Of a DNA stretch of 64,000 nt, positions 1 to 10,742 are shown one piece after another. The translations under genes and the position numbers were made by a program. The notes under the pieces were generated by a model. The model was not told the DNA's origin, did not search any database, and saw only the letters and a program-made list of their open reading frames with translations. Source of the stretch: Membranipora membranacea (taxonomy: Eukaryota > Bryozoa > Gymnolaemata > Cheilostomatida > Membraniporidae); NCBI GenBank assembly GCA_914767715.1, contig OU612075.1, positions 10,416,001-10,480,000 of the forward strand. The letters are read 5' to 3'. The first letter of the stretch is position 1. Every line of letters begins with the position of its first letter.

Positions 1-127
1 ACTTTCACAAAACACAATCAAAGAAACGAGGCAATTTCATCAAGCTTTTGCTTCCAAAAACAACTTTATCCAAATCAACTGACATACAGAAGTGATAGCG
101 AAAATAATGTCAGAGATAAAACTGTTT

Positions 128-526
128 TCAAAGCGTCGTGGTTTCATCCGTGCTGTTAATTGTAATATCAACATGATATTCTATGTTATAAACTCCATCG
201 ATATTGTTGCATTTCAGGTTTTCACTGTCGTCTTCTGTAGTTAACATGTCATTAACTGGCTCTTGCAACTCAATTGCAAGATCAAGGTTATTATTGACAC
301 TACCCTCTTTTGCTGCGACAGCGGTACTGTCGCAAACCACTGACCCATGTTCTTTAACTGCTACTGGTGCTGTGATGTCAGGGTTAGCTTTACTTGTAAT
401 GCCAGTAGTTAGTGTTAATTCATCGCAGCCTTTGTTATGTACTACCTCTCTTTGGTAGTCCGGCTTGTCTGTTACACCTCTACAATCTGTTGCACTTCTC
501 TCAGATACCTCCTCTGTAACAACCAT
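128..526 (-). CDS. hypothetical acidic 132-residue ORF, possibly an exon
   Basis: This is an open frame of 132 codons with ATG at 526 in a good start context (A at -3, G at +4) and a TGA stop at 128. The product is rich in Thr, Asp, Glu, Val and Asn, and has no membrane segment or motif I recognise. It is one of the longest ORFs in the window that does not overlap a recognised exon, and its composition is not the Phe/Tyr/Lys/Asn-heavy mix of random AT-rich ORFs. A possible splice acceptor (gttgttacag) lies just inside the start, so it may instead be the last exon of a gene whose 5' part lies at higher coordinates. It lies on the same strand as the GPCR at 4429-7908 and, like it, inside the presumed upstream intron of Cav2. 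No function is proposed. Confidence 0.3.
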   Translation of the reverse strand: MVVTEEVSERSATDCRGVTDKPDYQREVVHNKGCDELTLTTGITSKANPDITAPVAVKEHGSVVCDSTAVAAKEGSVNNNLDLAIELQEPVNDMLTTEDDSENLKCNNIDGVYNIEYHVDITINSTDETTTL

Positions 527-2975
527 TTTGAATCATCAGGATGTTATTTCATATCATATTTTTCAATTACAAGCTGAGCACCCAACATTGACCGCCTTTA
601 CCCTGCAGCCAATTGTCTGTTAGCTGGGACAACTGATCATATCAGTTCTAGTTTACCCAACATTCTTGGTTTCAGGTTGTCTTATCAATACCGTCTGTTG
701 TTATATTTTTCATGCCCTTTTTCTGTTATGTGATTGGCTTCCAATGGATTTATCATCGTGAAGCCAAACAAGAGCCATATAAACCATAGAAACATAAACA
801 TGAAGTTCAGTACTTGTTTGAATAACTTAATACATAATTGCCTTGGTCTATTACCACATAAACTTAATAATTATTCAGTCTATGCATATAAATTATGCAC
901 AGTTTAAAAAAAAATAGGATGGTATTACTTGCTACCATTTGCAATTTGGTTGTCATAAAAATGACTTATGATGACTCTATATTTTAGAGAAGTTGGGGAA
1001 TATAAAATACACTGTTGTTTCGGAGCCTGTATCAACTACTGCAAAGACAAGCCGAAAGTTTATTAAGCTCAAAAATATGTTTTATTTCTTTCGAAAAACT
1101 TCGCATTTCATAACACATATTTAAGAATGAGGTAATCTGCCAACAAACTGGCCTGAAACTGGTGTTACACCATCTTGCAACAGTCTAATGGATGGCCAGT
1201 TACTAGTGGATAGACTAATAACTGTCATGTTATCTTAGTAGGCCACAGGTGCACTTACGCTTCAGGCATACATGATGCAACTTAATATCACCATTTACAC
1301 CAATTATAAGGAGGGACCAATCTCCACCAGTTTATATTGCTTTCTATGCAACAATACAATGATTACTGTGAACAAATCGCCAGACATTATATCCCACCTG
1401 TCTGGGCGCCTAGCACATCGAAAACTACTTCGCATGTATGTAGTTTTGAAACATGGGTCTAACTTGGAGTTATCCTTTCACAGTTCTGTATGCAAGTGTC
1501 AAAGATGGGATTATAATTGCAAGGACCTGCAAAGTCAACAAACCATTGTCAATTTTAATTTATGTATGTACGGGTAATGTGGAATAGGAATAGGGTATAT
1601 GCTCATGATTAAAATTGATAGCAAAAGATAATTGAGCAAAATTATGAACAAGCTGTCCTATTCCGGGAGAGGATAATTTCAATTATAGTAGTAAACGCTC
1701 CGATACCTGGCATATCAACACAACTATTCGGTCTACTTTAAATACATTGAATATTTGGGGAAATGGGCAAATTTTGCTTTGGTGATTAATCTAAAAATTT
1801 AAGGCGATAAAGAGAAATTTTCACTGCATTTGTGGAAATAAGTTAATGATAGAATACTAGTAAAAAAATAAGCCCTCTTTGACCATCTCTGATAGTGATG
1901 TTACTCTCATAGCACTCTACGCTGATTTTCAAAGTTGAGATTGAAATCTAGTGAAATGTAATAACATAAATTTATGGGACAGGGTTATTTAAGACAATTT
2001 CAATTGAAGATTTTAGGGTATTCAGATCCCTTTGTTTTAACCACTGTTTATTTTTTAGATTAATTCTGACACTTCTCGCTTGTGGGTGAGCACAACTCCC
2101 AAAATATGAAAATCAAAACTACATACATGCGATGTAGTTTTCGATGTGTTGATTTGTATCTTGACTAACCAAAAGCCGTAAAAAGAATCCGAATCGAAAG
2201 GTATAATATCACTCTTTTGGACCTTCAAACTAGAATGACGTGGCAAAATGTTGCTATAACTTCGCTCGAATTCATCTCTCTTATATTATTTCAATCATGC
2301 AAAACACGGAGCAAAATTTAGTTGTTTTTTTTCAGCGTTCAATTGAAAGCATTTGATAAATAGCTGGTCTTTTTATATGTGGGTTTATCGGTGTAAGGGG
2401 AGCAGCTTTGAATGCTTGCAAACTTGAGCAGGCGTGATGAAGCTCTGGACCATCAAAATTGTGTCATAAGCAGGAAGATACTCCTTAGCAAAAGCATGAT
2501 AATAGCGAAGTTATACTATTCTTGCTTTCCAACTGGGCCTTTCCCCTTGATTAACCACATGCTGCTAATTAATTATTTAATTTTACCATGTGATGCAAAT
2601 TAAAGGAAACCAAAGATGAAAAGAACGTAAGGGAGCAAGAGAAAAGCAATGCGAGCTAGGACATTCCAGAATAACATATAAAGGAAATTAATTGAAGGGC
2701 CTACCACTGTGACACTGCTAAATATGGTGTGTGTTAGTTTTATTTCTTCAATCCCATAAGTGTATGAAAGCATGTTAAAGGGAGGGATATCAACTGGGAT
2801 AAATGCTAGGCCTAATTTCATCAAGCTTGCCTGCTTTTGGAGTTGCTCCCTCCATTGACAAGCCGCAGGTGAAATTTCGTCTGCGGCTTTTCAGTGGAAG
2901 GGGAGATAACTCGAATGAAGGCAAACTGGATCAAAATTGATCTATCGAGGTATACACTGGTTTAACCAATAATCT

Positions 2976-3089
2976 GTCTAGTGAGGTATACACTGTCCAG
3001 TGAGGTATACACTGTCCAGTGAGGTATACATTGTCCAGTGAGGTATACACTGTCCAGCGAGGTATACACTGTCCAGTGAGGTATACACT
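2976..3089. repeat. 19-bp tandem array, six units
   Basis: Six contiguous 19-bp units of the form gtccagtgaggtatacact occupy this interval with only scattered substitutions; a related partial unit precedes it near 2945. The unit is not a multiple of three, and the minus-strand ORF across it (2931-3128) is a repeat artefact. Confidence 0.95.
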
Positions 3090-3842
3090 GCTGAGGTTCT
3101 TCAATCTGAATTGCTGCTCACCATTCAAATCTCAGCACATAAATATATAAATGTATTGAAACATAGTAACATATGTTTAAAATTAATAATGAAATATGTA
3201 ACAGAGAAATGTGGATCAATTCCTATCACTTTCTAATATTATACGAGCTATGTCTGAGTAGGTGCTTGTTCATACAGTTTAGGGTATTTGCTCTACTCAG
3301 AGGGCAAACTGAGCGATATACCAGCAGTTCGACCAACTCTTTGCTGTACACGATAATTCAAACCAGGCCTGGTTACTATCAGATATCATAAAACCAGTCC
3401 CTTACTGATGAGTCAACATATGAGTTCATGCATAACGTGCATTGCTTGACATTTAAAACTATTAAAGAGGGGGTTCGGGTCAGATTCACTTTCTCCCGTC
3501 CCTATCCAGATTGATAGATAACCCAATTCCGATTATGTACATGTGCTCCGATTTGGCGCCAAATACATCATTACAATTTTCTTACATTTGTAAACAAGAA
3601 TATGATGTCATATGTAGGACTCTCATAAACAATGCCCTATCAATCAATAATGACTGAGTTACATTTAGTGATTTTTCTCAGTAAATATATAGTATTTCTG
3701 AAAATCATTATAGCTACACATTCCTCAACTATATTTGACTCTACTGATGTACTTTTGAAACCTAATTGTCTTTTTTTAGGAGAAAATTAGATGTAAAAAA
3801 GTGTAGGAATACAAAAAATTTCAGTTCAGTTTATATTTAAAT

Positions 3843-3870
3843 CAGAGACTATAGATATCTATAGTCTCTG
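3843..3870. repeat. 28-bp perfect palindrome
   Basis: The 14-base half cagagactatagat is followed immediately by its exact reverse complement, with no spacer. It could be a cruciform, a protein-binding site or the core of a small foldback element. Confidence 0.9.
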
Positions 3871-3993
3871 GTTAAATTACAGTGTCATAATGTGTGTCAA
3901 AGCAGGTGCTCTGTCTGATATTGATTTTCTGATGAATTATAAATCAATATATCATTAATCATCATGCTTTACTCTACTAAATATGGCTCAATG

Positions 3994-4018
3994 TAGCCTG
4001 TCTTGACAAGACATGCTA
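3994..4018. repeat. dispersed palindromic motif, copy 1
   Basis: This is a 25-bp near-palindrome built on tagcctgtcttg and its complement. Related palindromes occur at 24075-24101, 56548-56620 and 60283-60302. Confidence 0.7.
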
Positions 4019-4208
4019 TGCTCGGTGTAATTACCGTGATCTCAAAAGTTTTTAGGATTTAATTTTGAGCATAGAAAATTGGTAAAAGTAAGTCTCATAA
4101 AAAAATGTTGGTCCATATTATTACTCCCCGCACAAGTAAATCCCTGTAGATAGACTACCAAGTGTCTACAATTAATGCTGGATCTGAATTACACTCCATC
4201 TTTAAACA

Positions 4209-4214
4209 TTTATT
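4209..4214 (-). promoter_or_regulatory. possible poly(A) signal of the GPCR gene
   Basis: The minus strand reads AATAAA about 215 nt downstream of the GPCR stop codon. The match is exact, but the motif is common in AT-rich DNA. Confidence 0.35.
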
Positions 4215-4428
4215 GTGAAGACAGAATTTTGTCAATCAGAATTGATAACATAAGTTAGTAGGCTTTGATTCCGTTTCTTTGAGAGTAAAATATAATATAT
4301 TATATTTAATATATTTAATTTACTATATAATATATATTAAAGTATCATATATTATATGATTCAATTGTTTCGTTTCCAGGGATAAGCGATGGCATCCCGG
4401 CTGGTTATGTAAACTTTTAAGATTAGTT

Positions 4429-4838
4429 TTATGCTTTAACAGATTCAAATGTCGAGATTTCTATACCTGCACATACTTTGTTATCATATGAAGTACCTTT
4501 TTCAAATCTGGTATCACTGGAGGTAGATGGTCTGGGATTCGGATTAACGAAGTCTCCCACATCCCTGCGATCATGATTATCTGAGCTTGTCAGATCAGCC
4601 GAAGCAACAGCCATATCCACAGCCTTACGCCATCCCCGTATAAATATATTGCGAATTGTGCTGCGGTACTCAGGGCTGGCCAGTCCGTAGATGAGGGGGT
4701 TCATCATCGAGTTGCTAGTCACAATCATTAGGGAAAGGTGGGAATGCCAGGGCCTGACATATTCAGGTTTAAGTATTCGGAAGCCAAGCCATAAGAATAT
4801 GCAGCACCAACAGAAAGAATAGCACAAACACATGACCC
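4429..4838 (-). CDS. GPCR coding exon 5: TM6, TM7, C-terminal tail
   Basis: It encodes 135 residues and a TAA stop. A Cys/Trp-rich TM6 is followed by ECL3 (LKPEYVRPWH), TM7 with NSMMNPLIYG, a helix-8-like stretch (SPEYRSTIRNIF) and a Ser/Asp-rich tail with potential phosphorylation sites. Confidence 0.88.
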
Positions 4839-7800
4839 CTGTAAAATAAGATGACGGCAGTCATGTAGATACAAGGGATGCATGTGTACATTTTAAAGGA
4901 TATTTTAGCCTCCTTTCATAATAGCTATACTCATGATTAATATAACCTATATCTAAAACAAGAACTTTATATTTCTAGCCATAAAGACAATATAAACTTC
5001 CGGGTTAACGATCCATTCCACGATCCATTCCATGATGAGAAATGTTTATAAAACTATCAAATGGGACTGGCTGTGTTTGAGCTTTAAAAAAAACAAACTA
5101 ACAAAAAAAAAATTTGACGCCTTACCCACAATCTGGGCTGTTTTAATGTTCCTTGAACTGACGGCTCCCGCTGCTTTGGTTCGAAATTTCTTCGATTTCT
5201 GAACTCTTATTATGATGGCGATGTTGGCAAACAACATGGTTAAGATGAATGTAATGACGGTTCCATACATTGCAATGCCCTGATACAATCCATCACCTGA
5301 CCATCTTAATCCGCAGGCTCCCATACCTAAAACAATATTAAAATGGAAAGTCTTTGACCACGAAATAATTTAATAAATAAAGCTTATGCCTGGAATGGTT
5401 GCCGAACAAAAACATATGCACAACGGAAACTTCAGATTCTGACTTATTAAATTCACTGACTTTTCTTTTTGAACTGGAATGGGTTTTGCACACGGCTGAC
5501 GTTGGAGAGACATGCCAGCTGGTTTAATTCTAACCCTTGTCTCAAAGGATTCACTGTCAGTCAACCATCTAACAAATATGACAACTTCTATGTAACATTT
5601 TATTGTTACTGAGCAATTCTAGAATTGAACTGGAATCATAGATGTTCTCTATCAGTGATATTCAAAACTGCTGGGTAGCATTTGAGAAGTTAGATAAATG
5701 ATGTTGCTTGAATTGCGGATTTTTATGATATAAGGTATCTGATAAACAGATGCTGGTATAATTGCAGGCTACCTAGCTAAGTGTACCATGTAGTGACGGC
5801 AAATTCTCGGTCCCGATCTCGTGAGACTTGTCTCCCACGACACACTGTCTCGTCTCGTCGAGACATTCACTCATGAGATATGATGAGACTTGTTCATTAT
5901 AAACACTGTTTTTGTCACAATTTTGGGTTTTACCAAAAAACACAGTGGCGACTGGCGGTTTTCAATTTCATCGGCACCGATATGTGTCTCCGTCTCGGTC
6001 TCGTCTCGAATTTTGTTGTTGTCTCGATCCCGTCCTGTCTCGGCAAAATCTGACAATTTGCCATCACTATAGATTATTAAAGTGTGTATAAATTGTGTTT
6101 CTTCATTACTATATTTAGAATATGAACCATATATCCCTGCTCACCATAGAAGCAGAACAAATCTGTGGTGCCTGCGAGTTGGTCCTGTAGGTTTTTCCAT
6201 GTCAAGCCGAAACAGCAACTAAAATCAATAACCCAAAACATCGTCAAAAGTGTCTTAAACACTTTGTTGGTCTTCTGCCGGTTCACCTGCAAGTTAAAAA
6301 AAAGAAAACTTACAAATAAATGATTAAAAGAAACTGATATTGAAGTGGGGAAAAATTATATCGAGTAATGGGGAGCAGAAATGCAAATAGAGCAATATGT
6401 ATGTAAATAAATAAGCAGCTTTTGGCAGTGAGTACCACAACAAAGCTTTAATTATCTGTGTCACAATTGAATGGGTTTTCTGAATCGATAAAAATAATCA
6501 TGATTGTCCATCACTTCAAAACTCAACACCCCTATTGACTACACTATAGCTGCCATATTTGTACATACTGAAAATATTCTAAAGATCAGTTAAGCCATAA
6601 CTTGCACTTTTGGTGTGTTTGTCAGGGTCAGGTTCAGATCAATGCGAAGACACAAACACGAGACAAAGACAAAAACTTGATGAAAAGTTATACAATCCGA
6701 AGGAAATCATAAATGGGTTTTGAACATCTTTTGAAGGTTCATTCTTTTTTATTTTCTTGACTTTTTTTATTTTATAATTTTTTTCTCAAAGGATATTGGT
6801 AGGTATAATTGTTTGACTCACAAATGGGACACATATGATGATGCATCTCTCCATACTCATCAGCACTAGTGTTCCTCCGCTTAATGCTAGTAGGCCAGTT
6901 GTGGAGGCGAATAATGTGGCACATAACGGCAGGTACTTCCTTAGTCGGGTGAGCTTTGTAAAGGGGCAGTTGTAACTGATTATAATGGTACATCCTGTTA
7001 TTAAAAAGATATGTTATAAAATAGCTATGATAAAGTGTTATATAATTGAAATAAAACAATAATATAATATCGTAATGAGAGAACCCAGGCCAAAATATTT
7101 AATCTGTAAACGGTTCATCATTCCAAAATAATAATAAGCAGTCTATCAAGGTTGAAGATGATATATTTATATGCAATATTACAAACGTTATTATTGATTA
7201 AGTTGATCCCTACAACATCATCTAAAATATTACAATTCGTTTTCCTTATAGCCTATATTGTTTTACGCATAAGGCAAACATCACATTAAAACAGGAAACA
7301 TTTATTCCAAATTTCAGTTTGATCTCTACATTACGCTTTATGAAAAAGGCAGTTTTGATATTAAGTCTCTGAAGATGAAAGGGAAACACCATAATCCTTC
7401 AACATTGCATTAGAGATGGCAGTGCTACCCTTTCATTTCCATTTGTTTGACAAAATCAATACTCAAAATCTATGCCGACCACCATTATTCGCATAAACGT
7501 TTGTATGAAATTTGCATTAAGTTGCTAAAACAACTTAGAAGTTGCCTAGAAGTTGCAACACCTACCATAGATAAGATCAGCTGCTGCAAGGTTGAAGAGC
7601 CCTTTTGCGTTTGCGCTCTTTCTGATCTGAGGTGTTGCCATCACCGCTAAAACATGCATAATGTTCAGAGAAACAATTAATCCTCCAATGGTATTGAAAC
7701 AGATCATAGCCCACACTGGTCCACATTCCGTTTCTTCAACAATATTGCACATTCCCAAAAGGTCATCGCCGTTGTTGCTATTGTTACTCCCTGTTGTAAA

Positions 7801-7908
7801 AATGACACTGTCTTCAATCACATCTGTCCCTATAGTAGAGACTTGTGTCAGCGTGCTTCCTTGGAACGCCGCAGCCATAAATGGACGATCTGGTGAACGC
7901 ATTGCCAT
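4429..7908 (-). CDS. class A (rhodopsin-like) G protein-coupled receptor, five coding exons
   Basis: Coding exons on the minus strand are 7908-7566, 6994-6822, 6286-6145, 5326-5126 and 4838-4429. They join in phase to 422 residues. ATG 7908 is chosen because an in-frame TAG lies directly before it. Exon 1 carries a Thr/Ser/Asn-rich N-terminus, TM1 and TM2 with LAAAD. Exon 2 carries the TM3 cysteine and the sequence SMERC, so the DRY/ERY tyrosine is Cys. Exon 3 is the second intracellular loop and TM4 (FW). Exon 4 is the ECL2 cysteine region and TM5. Exon 5 is TM6, TM7 with NSMMNPLIYG, and a polar C-tail of about 95 residues. TM6 lacks the usual CWxP proline. Such receptors sit in the plasma membrane and couple to G proteins. 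The ligand cannot be inferred; TM7 is somewhat amine/adenosine-receptor-like. No Cav2 exons IS1-S3 occur between 1 and 8775, so the gene is presumably nested antisense in an early Cav2 intron. Confidence 0.88.
5126..5326 (-). CDS. GPCR coding exon 4: ECL2, TM5, ICL3
   Basis: The acceptor is attgttttag and the donor gtaagg. It encodes GMGACGLRW of ECL2, then TM5 and a basic third loop (VQKSKKFRTKAAG) leading to TM6. The canonical TM5 proline is absent. Confidence 0.87.
5793..6067. mobile_element. MITE-like element with 14-bp terminal inverted repeats
   Basis: The left end agtgacggcaaatt and the right end aatttgccatcact are inverted repeats with one mismatch, both flanked by TA. The interior is dense in GTCTC/GAGAC words in both orientations and has no coding capacity. 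It lies in GPCR intron 3. Confidence 0.65.
6145..6286 (-). CDS. GPCR coding exon 3: ICL2, TM4, ECL2
   Basis: It starts in phase 0 after the Phe ending exon 2 and encodes 47 residues. A basic loop (VNRQKTNKVFK) leads to TM4 with a central Trp, then ECL2 with LFCFY. The donor is tatg/gtgagc. Confidence 0.88.
6822..6994 (-). CDS. GPCR coding exon 2: TM2 end, ECL1, TM3, ERC
   Basis: The acceptor is tttttaataacag and the donor GTGAGT. The exon reads in a different frame from the longer minus-strand ORF (6772-7059) that hides it. It holds the conserved Cys at the top of TM3 (LPLC), the TM3 stretch ending SMERC, and the start of the second intracellular loop. It was identified by phase match with exons 1 and 3 and by TM3 content. 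Confidence 0.85.
7566..7908 (-). CDS. GPCR coding exon 1: N-terminus, TM1, start of TM2
   Basis: It encodes residues 1-114 plus one base of codon 115. The N-terminus carries a GSNNSNNGDD stretch, with one N-glycosylation sequon (NNS). Hydrophobic TM1 follows, then the TM2 start with LFNLAAADLIY, including the conserved Asp. The donor is ctatg/gtaggt on the minus strand. Confidence 0.88.
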
Positions 7909-8775
7909 CTACTTCTTTTCCCAACGTAGTACACTGACAGTCTTTTTGTGCGTAATGTGAGTTGAGAAGCTCTGATAAACCCTCTTTATCTCATTGCTGT
8001 AAAACGTCCACACGATGATCAAAATCAACTACAAGTGCATCTTCTTGAAGCAAGTAATTTGAAAATCGTCCCGTTCCGTTTCAGTGACCAACCAGTTATG
8101 GAAGGGAAAGTACAATCTCCCTCTTTAATAATCAAGACTACGCATCATAAATCTCCATAATTATCCTGGTGATAATTGAATGTCAATTGATATGGACTGC
8201 GATTGACACTATCCGTCTGTTTTCTAATGTGAACAACATCTGTATTATTGCTCTATATGCAAAAGAAATGTTTTGATTTCTAGCAGCAATACCAAAATGG
8301 CTTTCCAATTTCATTTATATATTTCACAACAGTGTCAGAGTAATCAAATTTGAGAATTTGAGTAGTGAAATGAAATGAAATAATTTAATAGGCAAAGCAA
8401 TATATTTAACCCAGATTGAACTCTAATGAAGATTAGCAGTCGCATCTAGTTTTAGATATTTTAACTGATGGTGGATGTGTCAAGCCTCTTTCAATAATTA
8501 AATTTTGAGTACTATCAAGTAGTTGAATATCATCTCATGTATCTAATATCTATTGATTTTAGAGCTCGGATATTGTAAGATATTCTCCAGCGAATTCATA
8601 TCTGATAGATCTTAAAGCCTATCAAGTCAAGAGGCTACAACCAGTCAAAAATCTGCAAAAAATATAGAATAAGTGATGACCATGTAGTTACTTGTGGTAG
8701 TTTTTATATATTTATACTACCAATATTGTAATGTAATGTATTTTACTATATTTCTTTTGTATTCTCTTGTTCTAG
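7909..8775. other. interval between the GPCR start and Cav2 exon IS4
   Basis: It should hold the GPCR promoter and 5' leader (minus strand) and the 3' end of a Cav2 intron. I see no exon. The polypyrimidine-rich acceptor of the IS4 exon (ctcttgttctag) ends it. Confidence 0.5.
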
Positions 8776-10742
8776 ATTTGTTACCATGTTCACTAACAAT
8801 GACACACCCACCACACCGACCACTTTTGATCCGAGAACTTTGAGGGCTGTTCGTGTACTCAGACCTCTCAAACTTGTCTCTGGAATTCCCAGCTTACAGG
8901 TGAGTAGACTCAATATATTAAGTGTACTGTGTACTGTCTGAACACTAAGTGTACTAGATATAATTATACCCAAGAGGACTAAATGTTAACAAGGACATAG
9001 CGTAGCTTGTATTTTTTGCTAACTGCTAGCACTAAATGTTGGCTAATCAAGGCGGAGTTCATATAATGTAAAGAGGGTGAATAACTGTTAGCTGGCCTCG
9101 AAGTAAGACTTTCCAAACATGCGCAAAACGGCTATGCTTATTGAACCTGATCGCAAGCAATATGACCAAGGAACTAGCTTTAAGTTTCCTCCTCATAATC
9201 GAGAAAACAGCAAGTTGCTCACAAGAGTGGAAACTATGGGAAATTTTAATGGCATCTATCTTAAGAACACCATCCTAATTTTCATATAATGTAGTATAGT
9301 ATGTATTTCATTGTCATATTTCATATATACTGATATATTTTGACTTTCAGGTGGTGTTAAGCTCAATACTAAAAGCTATGGCACCCTTGGCGAATATTGC
9401 ACTGTTGGTCCTGTTTGCTATTGTCATATTTGCGATCATTGGACTGGAGGTTTACAATGGTCAACAATTTCATCACGCTTGCAGATACATAGGCACAGAC
9501 GGTGAGAAAAACAATAATTTCCACACTGTACACCTGTTTTACTATTGCATAATGCATATTGCACATTGCATATTGCATATTGCATACATGTATCTCCGAT
9601 CAATAGAGCATGAATTAACTAATGTAGCCCAGGTATCATTAGAAGGAACGAGATATGACGGCCCACAATCAACTTCTAGCATAAGGGGTGACCACATGTT
9701 AGGTTCTCAGATTGAATTGTCGGTTGCTATCCGAGGTACATATTTAATGTCAGTGTGGCCAAGTTTCGTTATGTTTGAATCTCCATGTTATTTATTGTAG
9801 AGTATGACTTTACGGAAGGAGAATCACCATGCTCCAAAACAGACAAAGGTTATAACTGCCAAGCTAACGTCTCCACATGCGAGTTGGGGTGGTCTGGTCC
9901 GAACCATGGCATCACCACATTTGATAATGTTTTGTTTGCGATGGTAACTGTATTTCAATGTATAACTATGGAAGGATGGACGGACATCATGTATTGGGTA
10001 AGATTACTAGCAGTTCACAGTCAGCTTCATCATCGCCACGCTCGTGTGTTCTGTGTCAGGTCTGAAATCAAGAAGTGAACCAGTCATGAAGAGCTTAGCA
10101 GGGCCACACTAACCTCATTAAGCCCCCTCCCCCCCCCCCCCCCGAATCTGCTAAATCCAATAACATCACCAAGGTACACCAAAAGTTGAAACCTCACTTT
10201 TAGAAGTCCTAGAACATTTAGCCTCGGCTCCCTCTCTTCCCCAGCAAACTTAACAACAACCTACTGATACCACCCCAAACAAACAAAAACGTCAGGCACC
10301 ATCATGGGGCAAATCACACAACACATCCTAACAAACAGGCCGCCAACTATTCTTCACCAAGTAGCAAAACCGCAGTTACTGCACCAAACTGCTCTCAGTT
10401 TGTTGGCAGTATGGATCAATATCATATAATGGAAAAAACTTTCTTAAAATACCAGACAAGAGCATTGCAACCAACCAGCTCTGCACTACACGATTATATA
10501 AGACATACAACTTTATACTTCAAAATTCATGTACTGCTTATTAATCCAGTGATAAATTGGCATTATATGACTTCAAATTCTCTTGATAAAATAGCCACAG
10601 AGTCTTACTTTTAATTTGTCCTTTTTTTTCCATTTCAGACAAACGATGCGCTTGGTTCTTCCTTCAACATCATGTACTTCATTCCGCTGATAGTCCTCGG
10701 GTCCTTCTTCATGCTCAACCTGGTACTTGGTGTGCTGTCTGG
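8776..10742 (+). CDS. Cav2: Cav2 exons 1-4 of window: IS4, IS5, pore I, IS6
   Basis: The exons are 8776-8899, 9351-9501, 9801-9997 and 10639-10742. The first begins in the last base of a codon and encodes the IS3-S4 linker ([11 protein letters not shown]...) and the arginine-rich IS4. The second is the S4-S5 linker and IS5. The third is the Cys-rich extracellular turret and pore helix with TMEGWT. The fourth is IS6 ending [13 protein letters not shown]. All have GT-AG borders and matching phases. Confidence 0.95.

Larger units (their letters stand above)
527..4428. other. non-coding stretch between ORF 128-526 and the GPCR
   Basis: I find no convincing exon here on either strand. It holds a 19-bp tandem array (2976-3089), a 28-bp perfect palindrome (3843-3870), a 25-bp dispersed palindrome (3994-4018) and an AT-palindromic patch near 4285-4355. 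A minus-strand AATAAA (4209-4214) lies about 215 nt past the GPCR stop codon and could be its poly(A) signal. Confidence 0.6.

Noticed and set aside
2931-3128. Repetitive minus-strand ORF with TGQCIP units
   Set aside because: It is created by the 19-bp tandem array, which cycles through three frames.
6772-7059. 95-codon minus-strand ORF with a Cys/His-rich end
   Set aside because: The overlapping frame contains GPCR exon 2 with correct splice phases and TM3; this ORF is the wrong frame.
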